From: Amphibacillus sp052055485
Lineage (GTDB): Bacteria > Bacillota > Bacilli > Bacillales > Amphibacillaceae
Assembly: GCF_052055485.1 (NCBI RefSeq)
Contig: NZ_CP197171.1
Location: forward strand, 3,472,001 to 3,536,000
Length of the DNA stretch: 64,000 bases
Direction of reading: 5' to 3'
Every line of letters starts with the position of its first letter. Positions within the stretch are counted from its first letter, which is position 1. Positions 37,089 through 46,567 of this stretch are shown one piece after another. The translations under genes were made by a program, and so were the position numbers. The notes below the pieces were generated by a model. It had not been told where the DNA came from. It saw only the letters and a program-made list of their open reading frames with translations, and made no database searches.

Positions 37089-37355
37089 TGAATAAACCAC
37101 CAATCTTATTAGTTTTTTTGGAATTATTTATAAATAATGATATTATTTCTTGCTTTATATAGCAAATACCTATCTAGCCTCCATCACTTAATTGAACACG
37201 TAAAATTCTATATTCATGTGAAGGACTCCTTTAAGCATCTTCTACAAATTTATTTGGCGGATTAAAATTAGCTTTATTTAGCATTTGATGCTAGTATAGT
37301 TTCATGGACACATCTTAGTTAAGTTATTACAATTAATTTTAGGAGGATGTGTCCA

Positions 37356-38509
37356 ATGAAACATAAAAATAACGGAAAACGATACAGTGACGACTTTCGT
37401 AAAATGGTTGTTGAGTTATATAATTCGGGTCAATCAGTTAAAAGTTTAAGCAGCGAATATGGCGTTTCTGAAGTAACTATTTATGCATGGATTAAAAAGT
37501 TCAATCCAATTGAGTTAGAAGATGGAACCTCTGTAACGCCAGATGATTATGCAAAATTACAGAAACAAATACTTAAATTACAACAAGAAAATGATATCTT
37601 AAAAAAGGCTATGGCCATATTCGCAAAAAAGTAAATGATGCTGAAATAACTGATTTTATTCATGACCAAAAAGAAAACTATCCTGTGCAAACAATGTGTG
37701 AAGTACTTGAAATTCCAAGGAGTACGTACTATCAGTCATTAGATAAAACGATTTCTAATCGTGATAGAGAAAATAAAGAATTAACTAAAAAGATTATTGA
37801 AATCCATAAAGAGAGCAAACACCGTTATGGTGCACCTAAAATCCATCAACAATTAATAAAGGTAGGTTACAAAGCCAGCCTAAAGCGAGTTCAACGTTTG
37901 ATGAAAAAAGCTGATATTAGGTCAATCGTTGTTAAAAAGTTTCGTCCTACTCCAAGTAAGGAAACTATTGTTGAGCGAGAAAACATTCTTGAAAGAGACT
38001 TCAGGGCAGAAACGATTAATGAAAAATGGGTTGGTGATATCACTTATATCCATACACTTCGTGATGGTTGGTGTTACCTTGCATCAGTTATGGATCTTCA
38101 CACTAAAAAGATTGTAGGTTATTCCTTTTCTCGTACGATGACGACTGATTTAATTATAAAAGCACTAGAAAATGCTTATCACGCACAAAAACCTGATGAA
38201 GGACTCATATTCCATTCAGATTTAGGTACACAATATACAAGCGATGAATTCGCTAAAGTGATAAAAAATTTCAAAATGACACATTCTTTTAGCTATAAGG
38301 GAAGTCCTCATGATAATGCTTGTATTGAGTCTTTTCACGCTATTTTAAAAAAAGAAGAAGTAAATCATGTTCAATACTTTGATCATAAATCTGCCGAATT
38401 AGCTTTATTCCAATACATTGAAGGTTGGTACAACCGCAAAAGAATTCACGGTAGTATTGATTATAAAACACCACAAGAGATGGAAGATTTATATACTTGT
38501 GCTGGATAA
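37356..38509 (+). CDS. IS3-family transposase OrfAB (programmed -1 frameshift)
   Basis: OrfA (37356-37634, 92 residues) has a helix-turn-helix (SVKSLSSEYGVSEVTIYAWIKK) and a leucine-zipper-like end. At 37625-37631 the slippery run A AAA AAG lies just before its stop. The -1 frame continues without interruption into OrfB to 38509, with a DDE catalytic core: aspartate in WVGDITYIHT, aspartate in FHSDLGTQYTS, glutamate in NACIESFHAILKKE. OrfB alone can be read from 37685. Both frames are intact, so the element may be active. The ATG has AGGAGG upstream. Confidence 0.92.
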
Positions 38510-38527
38510 CTAACGCTAACTAAATTC

Positions 38528-38655
38528 ACTGTACCGGCTTTACGTGGAGAGGCGGGCATGATAGCCTTTCGTGGCAAGCCAGGAATGTTTTAAACGAGCT
38601 GGCTCCATGGCTTAGAAATCGTGCCCGCAGAGGCTCCGTGTCAAGCCCTGACAGT
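38528..38655 (+). other. Long foldable non-coding tail inside the IS3 element
   Basis: Nested complementary arms: ACTGT/ACAGT, GGCTT/AAGCC, CGTGGAG/CTCCGTG (two wobbles) and GCGGGCATGAT/ATCGTGCCCGC, enclosing a further stem around GGCAAGCC and GAGCTGGCTCC. It is more GC-rich than its surroundings and lies between the OrfB stop and the right inverted repeat. It may be an RNA or DNA secondary structure of the element; function unknown. Confidence 0.6.
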
Positions 38656-38708
38656 TTAATATAAATCATGTTCAAAGAACAATTAAAAACTTAACTTATT
38701 CGTGTCCA

Positions 38709-39106
38709 AAAGATTGACGTAGATCCAATTTCTCCATTTTTCCTAAGTCTTATTTTTAAAGGATTTAAGCTTTCTTTGAATCTCTCACGACTGAAGTCAC
38801 GAATATTCTCGACTATTTGATAAAATCTTTAATTTGCTCACTCAAAGCTCGATTTTCGAATTTCAAATTATTAATTTTTTTATATGAATTTTCTATATAT
38901 TATCAAAGCATGAAAATCAGCTGTTATTGCTACAAGTTTAGAAAGTTTGATAACCTATTCCCTTGGAATCAAAAAAACAACCTGATCAGGTCGTTTTTTA
39001 ATTATTATTACTGTTCAATTTAATTGCGTTAATCAAAAATAAAGGACTTGCAACTTGATAAAACGAAACTTCAATGAATGACAATCTCTCAAATATATTT
39101 AACCAA
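38709..39106. other. Non-coding stretch between the IS and pilO
   Basis: No gene. A bidirectional hairpin (AACCTGATCAGGTCG between A and T runs) at 38971-39000 can end pilus-operon transcripts. At about 39058-39080 is only the opening module of the dispersed repeat, CGAAACTTCAATGAATG. Confidence 0.6.
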
Positions 39107-39661
39107 TCAATTTAATCGATTGTTCTCACTATAAAAGGCTCGAAAAGTGACAGAAGCTGATATGCCAGCTGTCGCTGTTTCCTGAAAAGTTAATTGATCA
39201 ATTTCAACCACCCGTATGAGATCATTTAATTCTGAAATAAATAGTTCAAAGTCGGCAAAGATTTCAGTGCTAAAATGAATTTGATAACGAATATTCGCTA
39301 TATCATTTGGATAATAAGGTTGGTCGGTTGCTAATGAACCGTTTATCAATTCAACATGATGAATTGTAACATCCGATTGTTCTTCTAAATCATTAAGGAG
39401 TAACATGATTTGGTCAACATTTTTATCCGTCGGTAACTGCGAATGAATATTCTCTGCTTCTGTTTCTAAAGCATCCTTGGATAAACCTTCTAGGTGTGGT
39501 GAAGTCAATAACGTTTGTTGCTGTGCCAATGTCTCTTCTGATTTTTCAATTAACTGTCTTTCAGGCTCAAGCAAATAAAGCTGACCATAATACCAAATAG
39601 CGATTAAAAACAGAACCACAATAATGGATAATAGTGTGTAAGTTCGATTCCATTTAATCAT
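39107..39661 (-). CDS. pilO: Type IV pilus assembly protein PilO-like
   Basis: A 184-residue bitopic protein: a short cytoplasmic N-terminus, one membrane segment (LLSIIVVLFLIAIWYYGQL), then a coiled-coil and a ferredoxin-like extracytoplasmic domain (YQIHFSTEIFADFELFISEL). This is the PilO layout. PilM, PilN and PilO form the inner alignment complex of the pilus. The start at ATG 39661 overlaps the end of pilN (ATGATTAA), indicating translational coupling. Last gene of the operon. Confidence 0.82.
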   Translation of the reverse strand: MIKWNRTYTLLSIIVVLFLIAIWYYGQLYLLEPERQLIEKSEETLAQQQTLLTSPHLEGLSKDALETEAENIHSQLPTDKNVDQIMLLLNDLEEQSDVTIHHVELINGSLATDQPYYPNDIANIRYQIHFSTEIFADFELFISELNDLIRVVEIDQLTFQETATAGISASVTFRAFYSENNRLN

Positions 39662-40202
39662 CACTCGTCACCTCGCTAATTTGTTCACGATCAATATCTG
39701 CTTGAAGATTAATGACATAGTGCTGCTCAACCTGATCAATCAACTCAACCTCTATTAATTCAACCGAGGTAATAAACGGTAGGTTAAGAATGGCTCGATC
39801 TAATTTAGCGACACCCTCCAAGTCATCGAGTTGAACACTTAATTGAAGTCCCTCATCAAGCGAAAAGTCGTAGTTGTGAATATATAATGCTTCTGATTCA
39901 GGTAATAAATCTCGAATGGTTTCGTATAAAAACACCGTAGGATATTGCTGGTCTTTTAGCATTTCAAGTTCATTAGATAATTGGTTTACTTGTTTAGAAA
40001 AATATTGAATTTGCTCAAGTTCAGAAACTAGCGGTTGTTGTTCATCGATTTGTCTGAGGTTTTCCTGATATTGATTTGTTAAATGTTGGGACATGAATAA
40101 CAAATAAGCACCGATCAGAACCATACCCATTAAGAAAGTACAAGCTAAAATTAGCAGACTATAATTCTTCTTCCGTTTCTCAAAGAAATTAATTTCTATC
40201 AT
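39654..40202 (-). CDS. pilN: Type IV pilus assembly protein PilN-like
   Basis: A 182-residue bitopic protein. The short N-terminus MIEINFFEKRKK resembles the conserved PilN peptide that docks in PilM. A membrane segment (LLILACTFLMGMVLIGAYLL), a coiled coil and a small alpha/beta domain follow. Order pilM-pilN-pilO is the universal one. It overlaps pilO by 8 bp and starts 33 bp after pilM ends. Confidence 0.85.
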   Translation of the reverse strand: MIEINFFEKRKKNYSLLILACTFLMGMVLIGAYLLFMSQHLTNQYQENLRQIDEQQPLVSELEQIQYFSKQVNQLSNELEMLKDQQYPTVFLYETIRDLLPESEALYIHNYDFSLDEGLQLSVQLDDLEGVAKLDRAILNLPFITSVELIEVELIDQVEQHYVINLQADIDREQISEVTSDD

Positions 40203-40235
40203 GATAATAACCTCTCAATCTCAGAGCACTGCTGG

Positions 40236-41207
40236 TTATAGATCAAAATGCTCACCCCTTAATCCCAAACCATAAAGCGATGTATATTCAGGTGGTAAAT
40301 CGTTTGGTAAGTCAATTTTTTTAACTGGTAAATCAAATCTGTCCTTTAATTGTTGCTCAAGAACTGCTTGCTTTGGAAAATCACCAGTCAATAAAATCTG
40401 ATCAATTTGTCCTTTATCATTCATAATTGAATATTGATAAAAATCCATCAACCGCTCAATGGGGAGCAGCTGTTCCTCGATAAACTCTGCTAACGTTGGT
40501 GTTGACGAATGCCAAATCAATTCTTTTCCATCTTCACTTTTTTTCCAATCTTGTGGGGCAGAAGAAAAATCAATTTGTCGATTAAATTTTGGAATATGCT
40601 GATGAAAAACAGTTAATACCAACTCATACTTATTCCACTGAACCATTAAAAGATGCTCATCCTGATTAGGCAAATCCGCTTTTAAGTAAGCGCGATAGAC
40701 CGTTAAATACGAAATATCAGCAATATCCGGCTGTAAAGCTAATTGTTCAAATAACTGATGAAATGGCTTTAATCGTTCAGAAGGATAAGCAAACAATAAA
40801 ATGTTATTTTGTTCTTCTCCCTCTTCAAGTAAATAAAAATCGATAATTGGATCCTTAATGGGTAACCGAATGCTTCCTTCCAAATGAAGTTTGATATAAG
40901 AAATTGCTTCTTCTCTACTCAATTGCTTTGGAATCGATTCTTGTCTTATCGTTACAAAATTAGCTGGCACGATAAAGGATAGTTTTCGTCTTTTCCAATT
41001 CTTCTGTTTAATTAAATTTGTAAGTATTGAAGTCAATAATTCTAAATTAACTAACCGACCATCTTCAATAATTAATGAATCTAGGATTAATTCGCCATAA
41101 TCTGATACTTGATTCACTTTACTATTAGACCAAGTGAGGTAGCGAATCGTTCGATCTGTAAATAAAATAAACACACGATCCTTTTTAAACAATTGCATAA
41201 CATTCAT
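40236..41207 (-). CDS. pilM: Type IV pilus assembly protein PilM-like
   Basis: A 323-residue cytoplasmic actin-fold protein of the PilM/FtsA type: FTDRTIRYLTW at the N-terminus, SFIVPANFVTIRQESIPKQ after the first subdomain, and ILLTGDFPKQAVLEQQL near the end, where the actin adenosine motif normally reads GG. The sequence is divergent; the call draws on position before pilN-pilO. A second ATG at 41198 is possible. Confidence 0.82.
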   Translation of the reverse strand: MNVMQLFKKDRVFILFTDRTIRYLTWSNSKVNQVSDYGELILDSLIIEDGRLVNLELLTSILTNLIKQKNWKRRKLSFIVPANFVTIRQESIPKQLSREEAISYIKLHLEGSIRLPIKDPIIDFYLLEEGEEQNNILLFAYPSERLKPFHQLFEQLALQPDIADISYLTVYRAYLKADLPNQDEHLLMVQWNKYELVLTVFHQHIPKFNRQIDFSSAPQDWKKSEDGKELIWHSSTPTLAEFIEEQLLPIERLMDFYQYSIMNDKGQIDQILLTGDFPKQAVLEQQLKDRFDLPVKKIDLPNDLPPEYTSLYGLGLRGEHFDL

Positions 41208-41231
41208 CCTTTAGCTCAGTTAGATTTCTCT

Positions 41232-41987
41232 CTAAAAAAATAACGTCAAGTACCCATTCACGATCTGTTCACCGAAAAATAATACCGTTAGTGCCGCTAG
41301 ACTAATATAGGGGCCAAAGGGGACTTTTGATTTTCGTGAAACTTTCTTTAGCATTAATAAAAGTAAATTAACGAATGCCCCATATAAAGTTGATAGGAAA
41401 AAGACCAGAAATATGTAAGGATAGCCAAAAACAATGCCTAATAAAGCAAAGTATTTCATATCGCCAGCACCCATTCCACCCTTGCTAGCAATAATAATTA
41501 AAAAAAGTAAGCCAAAGCCAATGGTTGCTCCTAAAAGAGAGGACCACCATGGAGTGAGTGGCACAACTATTCGCCCAATACTGAATAGGGGTAAGAAAAA
41601 CAATAAAATTTTATTTGGTATAAGATAATATGTTTGATCAGTGACAATAATAATGACAGCTAAAGAAGCAACAAGTAAAGCAAGAATAAGCTCAATTGTC
41701 AGACCAAAGCGCCAATAACTGAGAGCAAATGATAAACCCGTCAGCGCTTCCATTAACGGATATATCTTTCGAATGGACTGTCCACATCCTCGACATTTTC
41801 CCCTCTGAAAAAGATAAGAAAAAATCGGAATCAATTCATACCAATTGAGCTGCTTTTGACAGCTTGGGCAATATGAACGATCGGATTTGAAAAATTGTTG
41901 TTTGGGTATGCGTAAACCGACCACATTATAAAAAGATCCAAAAATAGTTCCAAGGACAAAGAATAAACTATAGAAAATGATTTCCAT
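41232..41987 (-). CDS. comC: Prepilin peptidase/methyltransferase (PilD/ComC)
   Basis: A 251-residue polytopic aspartyl protease that cuts and N-methylates prepilins. It has FGSFYNVVGLRIP, the zinc-type cysteine pairs CPSC and CRGC in the first cytoplasmic loop, and the two catalytic aspartates in VTDQTYYLIPN and GGMGAGDMKYF. GAGGAG stands before ATG 41987. In B. subtilis comC lies beside folC; here the whole pilus operon fills that spot. Its substrates are the four class-3 signal proteins encoded in the same operon. Confidence 0.95.
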   Translation of the reverse strand: MEIIFYSLFFVLGTIFGSFYNVVGLRIPKQQFFKSDRSYCPSCQKQLNWYELIPIFSYLFQRGKCRGCGQSIRKIYPLMEALTGLSFALSYWRFGLTIELILALLVASLAVIIIVTDQTYYLIPNKILLFFLPLFSIGRIVVPLTPWWSSLLGATIGFGLLFLIIIASKGGMGAGDMKYFALLGIVFGYPYIFLVFFLSTLYGAFVNLLLLMLKKVSRKSKVPFGPYISLAALTVLFFGEQIVNGYLTLFF

Positions 41988-42061
41988 AACAAACTCCTCA
42001 TATAGTGAGAGACCCCTCACGGGGAGGAGCCTCAGTATAGACTTAACTTTAAATAATAATC

Positions 42062-42400
42062 TTATGAACCTGGATTAAACGCTAAATTACCATCATCATC
42101 TCTACTCACACTTCCTGATGGTAGATCGCCACCTTGGCGTTCGTCTAAATAGCCTTGTTCAAGAAGTGTATCCACATCAACAGGTAAACTATCTTCATGT
42201 TGTACCTCATAAAGCCTTGCTGCATCAATAATCATTGTAATTTCTGCCTCATCAGCATCATCTTCAGCCTTGTTAATAATACTTCCAATCGCCGGAATGG
42301 CAATCGCAACAATAATACCTAAGATAACAATCACTGCAAGGAGCTCGACTAAAGTAAAACCTTTTTCCCCTTTAAGCATTTTCTTGATTCTATTCATCAT
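42062..42400 (-). CDS. pilA: Type IV major pilin-like prepilin
   Basis: A 112-residue prepilin with a basic leader (MMNRIKKMLKGEKG) cut before FTLVELLAVIVILGIIVAI; the glutamate at mature position 5 is present. A short globular domain with acidic residues and a C-terminal GNLAFNPG follows. It is the only gene in the operon with its own long leader, which carries a promoter and a cyclic-di-GMP-II riboswitch. This suggests that it is the major subunit and separately controlled. AAGGAGG precedes the ATG. Confidence 0.9.
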   Translation of the reverse strand: MMNRIKKMLKGEKGFTLVELLAVIVILGIIVAIAIPAIGSIINKAEDDADEAEITMIIDAARLYEVQHEDSLPVDVDTLLEQGYLDERQGGDLPSGSVSRDDDGNLAFNPGS

Positions 42401-42464
42401 TTCCTCTTCCTCCTTAATATATTTATTAGTATTAAAGTTCCATCACTTTTGGTTCATTAAATAT

Positions 42465-42577
42465 TAATAAAAAAAGACTCACAACATAAATAAACCATTA
42501 TGATGCCAGCCGGTTGCACTACTAACTCGAACCCATCAAAGTGCCCACGTCAGATGAGTTTTCATCGTTTCTGAATT
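42465..42577 (-). promoter_or_regulatory. Cyclic-di-GMP-II riboswitch upstream of the pilin gene
   Basis: On the minus strand the aptamer (about 42577-42503) contains GAAACGATGAAA, then TGGGCACTTT, then AGTTAGTAGTGCAACCGG. These are the conserved blocks of the c-di-GMP-II class: the GGGCAC/GTGC helix, the AGTTAGTAGTGCAACCG core and the 5' GAAA-AUGA element. A T-run (42476-42470) after it suggests a transcription terminator as expression platform. The ribosome-binding site and pilA ATG follow about 65 nt later. Confidence 0.88.
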
Positions 42578-42587
42578 TTCTAATACT

Positions 42588-42615
42588 ATTATACTATAAA
42601 TACAAAAATTGTCTA
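42588..42615 (-). promoter_or_regulatory. Promoter of the riboswitch-pilA transcript
   Basis: The -10 TATAAT (42593-42588) and a -35 TAGACA (42615-42610), 16 bp apart, lie about 10 bp upstream of the riboswitch. Confidence 0.75.
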
Positions 42616-42654
42616 TCATTTTTGAAAATAATCTAATTTTTCCTTTAATTTTCA

Positions 42655-43857
42655 TTATATACTTTCAAACAAAGAAAACATTGGAATAACAATTGCTAAG
42701 ACAATTGCTCCTACAACAAATGATAGAAAAACAATCATCACTGGCTCGATTAATGCTTTTAATTTATCTGAGGCTTCTTCTAACTCCTGTTCATAAAAGG
42801 TAGCTACTTTCATCAGCATTTCATCTAACGAACCTGTTGCTTCACCAACTGCAATCATCTGGGTAATTAATTTTGGGAAAACCCAGTGTGTTTTCATTGG
42901 GGTAGCTAATGACTCCCCTTCTTCCAATGCCGTTTTACTATCGTTAAGTACCTTTTTGACCACACGGTTACTGATCACACGCTTTGTTATGTCAGTTGCT
43001 TGAATAATCGGAACAGAGCTATTTAATAACGAGCTTAAGGTTTGTGTCATTCTTGCTAGCACAGCCTTTTGAATAAAAGTACCGAAAATAGGTATTTTCA
43101 ACTTCAATCGATCAAACAAGTAAGCAAAATGCTCTTTTTTGTTTAATGTTCTGACTAGCAAAACAATTAAAATTAATCCGCCAAGAATGCCCCACCAAAA
43201 TTTTTGGAAAAAACCACTAATATTTAAAATAAGTTGAGTATAGGCTGGAATCTCTTGATCAAATGATAAAAACATATCTGTAAAAATAGGAACAATAAAA
43301 GTCAGTAAAAACATGGTGATCAGTAAAGCTAACACACCAATCACACTTGGATAGGTCAATGCTGTCTCGATTTTTTTCTTTAATTGATATTGTTTTTCGT
43401 AATAATTAGCCATTCTTTCCATGATTTCATCAAGTCGCCCACTTACCTCTCCGGCATTAATCATACTGACTAATAATTCCGGAAAAAACTTCGGATGATG
43501 TGCTAAAGCTTCTGATAATGCAATTCCTTCTTGTAAATCTTCCTTAATTTCCATTAATGCATGACTAAGCCGCTTACTATTGGATTGTTCAGCTAAAATA
43601 TCCATTGAATCAACTAAGGAAATTCCGGCATCAATTAAGGTTGAGAATTGTCGTAAAAAAATGACGAAATCTTTATTTTTGATTGGACTTCCGATGTCTA
43701 TTTCTCCATACAATACAGGATTGAGTTTTTTAATTTGATAAACAAATAAGTCCAATTGGTCCAACTCGGACAAGGCATCTTTTTCACTATGACTTTGCAG
43801 TTTCCCTTTTGTTGATTTCCCATCAGAAGTTCTGGCTTGATAAGCATATAAAGGCAT
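42655..43857 (-). CDS. pilC: Type IV pilus/type II secretion inner-membrane platform protein PilC
   Basis: A 400-residue protein with two GspF domains (residues about 65-190 and 270-390), each with FLRQFSTLIDAGISLVDSM-type and LARMTQTLSSLLNSSVPI-type signatures, and three membrane segments. MPLYAYQARTSDGKSTKG is the classic start. It is the platform that couples the ATPases to pilin insertion. It follows pilT by 21 bp; after it comes a gap of about 250 bp with the pilA control region. Confidence 0.95.
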   Translation of the reverse strand: MPLYAYQARTSDGKSTKGKLQSHSEKDALSELDQLDLFVYQIKKLNPVLYGEIDIGSPIKNKDFVIFLRQFSTLIDAGISLVDSMDILAEQSNSKRLSHALMEIKEDLQEGIALSEALAHHPKFFPELLVSMINAGEVSGRLDEIMERMANYYEKQYQLKKKIETALTYPSVIGVLALLITMFLLTFIVPIFTDMFLSFDQEIPAYTQLILNISGFFQKFWWGILGGLILIVLLVRTLNKKEHFAYLFDRLKLKIPIFGTFIQKAVLARMTQTLSSLLNSSVPIIQATDITKRVISNRVVKKVLNDSKTALEEGESLATPMKTHWVFPKLITQMIAVGEATGSLDEMLMKVATFYEQELEEASDKLKALIEPVMIVFLSFVVGAIVLAIVIPMFSLFESI

Positions 43858-43878
43858 AAATTTATCACCTCTTCTCAG

Positions 43879-44913
43879 CTAGATTGTGTTCGTTAAATAA
43901 GGTTCAGCATGTTTTTGACTAATTAATCCCTCTTTTACCTTTTGACGAATATCCATTTCCATCGTATGCATTCCCTGCTCTCTTGATGTTTGGAGGGCAT
44001 TAAGGATTTGATGCATCTTCTCATTTCGAATTAAGTTTTTTATTGCAGAATTATTAATTAAAATTTCAGTACTTGCTATCCGCCCCCTTTGATCTGCTCT
44101 TGGGAATAATCGCTGTGAAATGATCGCTTCAAGTACATTCGCCAGTAAAATTCGAATTTGATCCTTTTGATGGGCAGGGAAAACATCGATAATCCGATCC
44201 ATTGTCGATGATGTATCCTGAGTATGGAGAGTCCCTAAAACTAAATGCCCTGTTTCAGCAGCCGTTATCGCTGTTGAAATCGTATCTAAATCACGCATTT
44301 CACCGACCAAAATAACGTCGGGATCTTGTCTTAAACAAGCACGCAATCCCATTTGAAAGGAAGTTGTATCAAAGCCAACCTCTCTTTGGTCAATAATCGA
44401 TTGATTATGTTTATGTAAATATTCAATCGGGTCTTCTAGCGTAATGATATGTCGATTCATATGCCGATTCATATAGTCAATCATCGCTGCAAGTGTTGTA
44501 CTTTTACCACTACCCGTTGGTCCTGTCACGAGTACTAAGCCGTGTGGTTTTTTCGTAATATTTTTAAGAACCTCTGGTAAATCTAACTCATCCAACTGAG
44601 GAATCGTTCTCGGGATAACACGAAAAGCTAGTGAAATATTATTTCGTTGATAAAAAATATTTACCCTGAAACGAGAAACACCGGCAATTCCATGGGATAA
44701 ATCAATTTCCCGTTCTTTCTCTAAACGTTCCCACAAACCATCTGTTAAAATCGAACGTGCAAGTTCTTGCGTATCCTCAGGTCTAATAACCTCTTCTTTA
44801 TATGGGACCAATCTCCCGTCCATTCTAAAAATCGGAACCGAACCGACAGTAAGATGGATATCTGATGCATTTTTATCAAAGGCTGCTGTCAGTATATTTG
44901 TCAATCGATCCAT
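43879..44913 (-). CDS. pilT: Type IV pilus retraction ATPase PilT
   Basis: A 344-residue secretion ATPase: ASDIHLTVGSVPIFRMDGRL at the N-terminus, Walker A GPTGSGKSTTLAAMIDY, an Asp box (ITLEDPIEYLH), Walker B RQDPDVILVGEMRDLDT and the His box TGHLVLGTLHT. The PilT-type AIRNLIRE-like motif reads SAIKNLIRNEKMHQI. Length and motifs fit PilT and not PilB. It powers pilus retraction, so the organism may twitch. It lies between pilB and pilC. Confidence 0.93.
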   Translation of the reverse strand: MDRLTNILTAAFDKNASDIHLTVGSVPIFRMDGRLVPYKEEVIRPEDTQELARSILTDGLWERLEKEREIDLSHGIAGVSRFRVNIFYQRNNISLAFRVIPRTIPQLDELDLPEVLKNITKKPHGLVLVTGPTGSGKSTTLAAMIDYMNRHMNRHIITLEDPIEYLHKHNQSIIDQREVGFDTTSFQMGLRACLRQDPDVILVGEMRDLDTISTAITAAETGHLVLGTLHTQDTSSTMDRIIDVFPAHQKDQIRILLANVLEAIISQRLFPRADQRGRIASTEILINNSAIKNLIRNEKMHQILNALQTSREQGMHTMEMDIRQKVKEGLISQKHAEPYLTNTI

Positions 44914-44925
44914 CAGATTTACCTC

Positions 44926-46545
44926 CTATTTTTCAATGGCCACACGCATAACTTCTTCTAATGTCGTTAAACCCTGTTTAACTTTTTCTAAACCATCATC
45001 AAGTAAAAAGCGCATACCATGCTCTTCAACATAATGCTTAATTTCATTCATACTTGCTTGCTGGAGCATCATCTTTTTAATGTCGTCATCAATAATTAAA
45101 AGTTCATGAATCGCCATTCGTTCACGGTAACCCGTGCCACGGCAACTATCACACCCTGTACCCTCAGATACTTCTTCAATTTCTATTCCTCGTTTTTGAA
45201 AAATCTCCTGTTCTAATGGGGTCACTGGACGTGTTGTTCGACAATCCTTACAAATCTTTTTAATTAGACGCTGAGCCATCACACCTGTTAAAGAAGAAAC
45301 AACAAGATAAGGCTCAATACCCATATCAAATAGACGTGGAATGGCATCAACGGCACTGTTGGTATGCAATGTACTAAAGACTAAGTGACCTGTTAATGAG
45401 GAACGAATCGCAATCTCTGCCGTTTCCTTATCACGAATCTCACCAACCATAATGATATTTGGGTCTTGCCGTAGAATTGAACGTAAACCCGTTGCAAAAG
45501 TTAAACCAACTCTTGCATTCACTTGCACCTGATTAACCCCTTCAAGCTGATACTCTACTGGATCTTCAACTGTAACTATATTGACATCCTCTTGATTTAA
45601 TTCATTAATCGATCCATATAACGTTGTTGTTTTCCCTGAACCTGTCGGACCTGTTAAAAGAACAAGACCTGATGGACGCTTAATCACCTCTAAATATCGT
45701 TCTAATGTTTGCTTATTCAAATCTAACTCGGTTAGTTTTTTGAAAATATTAGTCAAATCAAGAATTCGAATCACGACTTTTTCACCAAAAACAGTCGGTA
45801 GTGTTGATACACGTAAATCGATCGGCTTAGCGTCAATCATCATTCGGATTCGACCATCTTGAGGCATTCGTGTTTCCGTTATGTTTAAATTAGCTAATAT
45901 TTTTACCCGAGCAATTAGCGCATTCTGAATCCGTTTCGGTAAAGTTCGATCATTTCGCAGCATGCCATCGACTCGATAGCGGACAGATACCTTGCCTTCA
46001 CTCGGATCCAAATGAACATCACTCGCTCTCAAAGTGACCCCTGTTTGAAGAATTTGATCTAAAATTCGAATCGCTGGTGCATCATCATGTTCACCCAATT
46101 CATCGAATGCTTCCATATCGTAATATTTATTGATCGCTTGTAAAATATCTTCTTTCGTTGCCATCACCGGCTTAACTTCAAAACCAGTCATCAGCTCTAG
46201 GTCATCAAGTGCAAAATAATCAAGTGGATCATTCATCGCAACCGTTAAAACATGCTCCTGTCTTTCAATCGGTAATAAGATATTTTCTCTTGCCACTTCC
46301 TTTGGAATCAACTCGATTAACTGTTGATCAATTGGAAACCGATAGAGCGAGACACTTGTGATATTTAACTGAATCTCTAACACTTCGATTAGTTGTTTCT
46401 CAGTTATATAACCTTGCTCGACTAATGCATCACCCAATTTTTGGCGATCCTTTTTCTGTTCAAGCACATGAAGAATCTCTTCTTCAGTAATAATCCCCGC
46501 TTCTTTTAATATATCACCCAGTTTTCGCTTATTTCGAATAGCCAT
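44926..46545 (-). CDS. pilB: Type IV pilus extension ATPase PilB
   Basis: A 539-residue ATPase with the long N-terminal GspE-N domain (KRKLGDILKEAGIITEEEI), Walker A GPTGSGKTTTLYGSI, Walker B RQDPNIIMVGEIRDKETAEI, His box LTGHLVFSTLHTN and a tetracysteine zinc site (CKDC ... CDSCRGTGY). This set defines PilB. AGGAGG precedes the ATG at 46545. It drives pilin polymerisation, and ComGA of competence is a shorter relative. Confidence 0.95.
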   Translation of the reverse strand: MAIRNKRKLGDILKEAGIITEEEILHVLEQKKDRQKLGDALVEQGYITEKQLIEVLEIQLNITSVSLYRFPIDQQLIELIPKEVARENILLPIERQEHVLTVAMNDPLDYFALDDLELMTGFEVKPVMATKEDILQAINKYYDMEAFDELGEHDDAPAIRILDQILQTGVTLRASDVHLDPSEGKVSVRYRVDGMLRNDRTLPKRIQNALIARVKILANLNITETRMPQDGRIRMMIDAKPIDLRVSTLPTVFGEKVVIRILDLTNIFKKLTELDLNKQTLERYLEVIKRPSGLVLLTGPTGSGKTTTLYGSINELNQEDVNIVTVEDPVEYQLEGVNQVQVNARVGLTFATGLRSILRQDPNIIMVGEIRDKETAEIAIRSSLTGHLVFSTLHTNSAVDAIPRLFDMGIEPYLVVSSLTGVMAQRLIKKICKDCRTTRPVTPLEQEIFQKRGIEIEEVSEGTGCDSCRGTGYRERMAIHELLIIDDDIKKMMLQQASMNEIKHYVEEHGMRFLLDDGLEKVKQGLTTLEEVMRVAIEK

Positions 46546-46567
46546 CGTTTGCCTCCTATTTTACATG

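Larger units (their letters stand above)
37305..38708 (+). mobile_element. IS3-family insertion sequence, complete
   Basis: Imperfect 19-bp terminal inverted repeats, TGGACACATCTTAGTTAAG at 37305-37323 and the reverse complement of TGGACACGAATAAGTTAAG at 38690-38708 (15 of 19 match), flank two overlapping transposase frames. Length 1404 bp. No obvious direct repeat of the target is seen at the borders. About 180 bp after the transposase is non-coding and strongly foldable. Confidence 0.9.
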
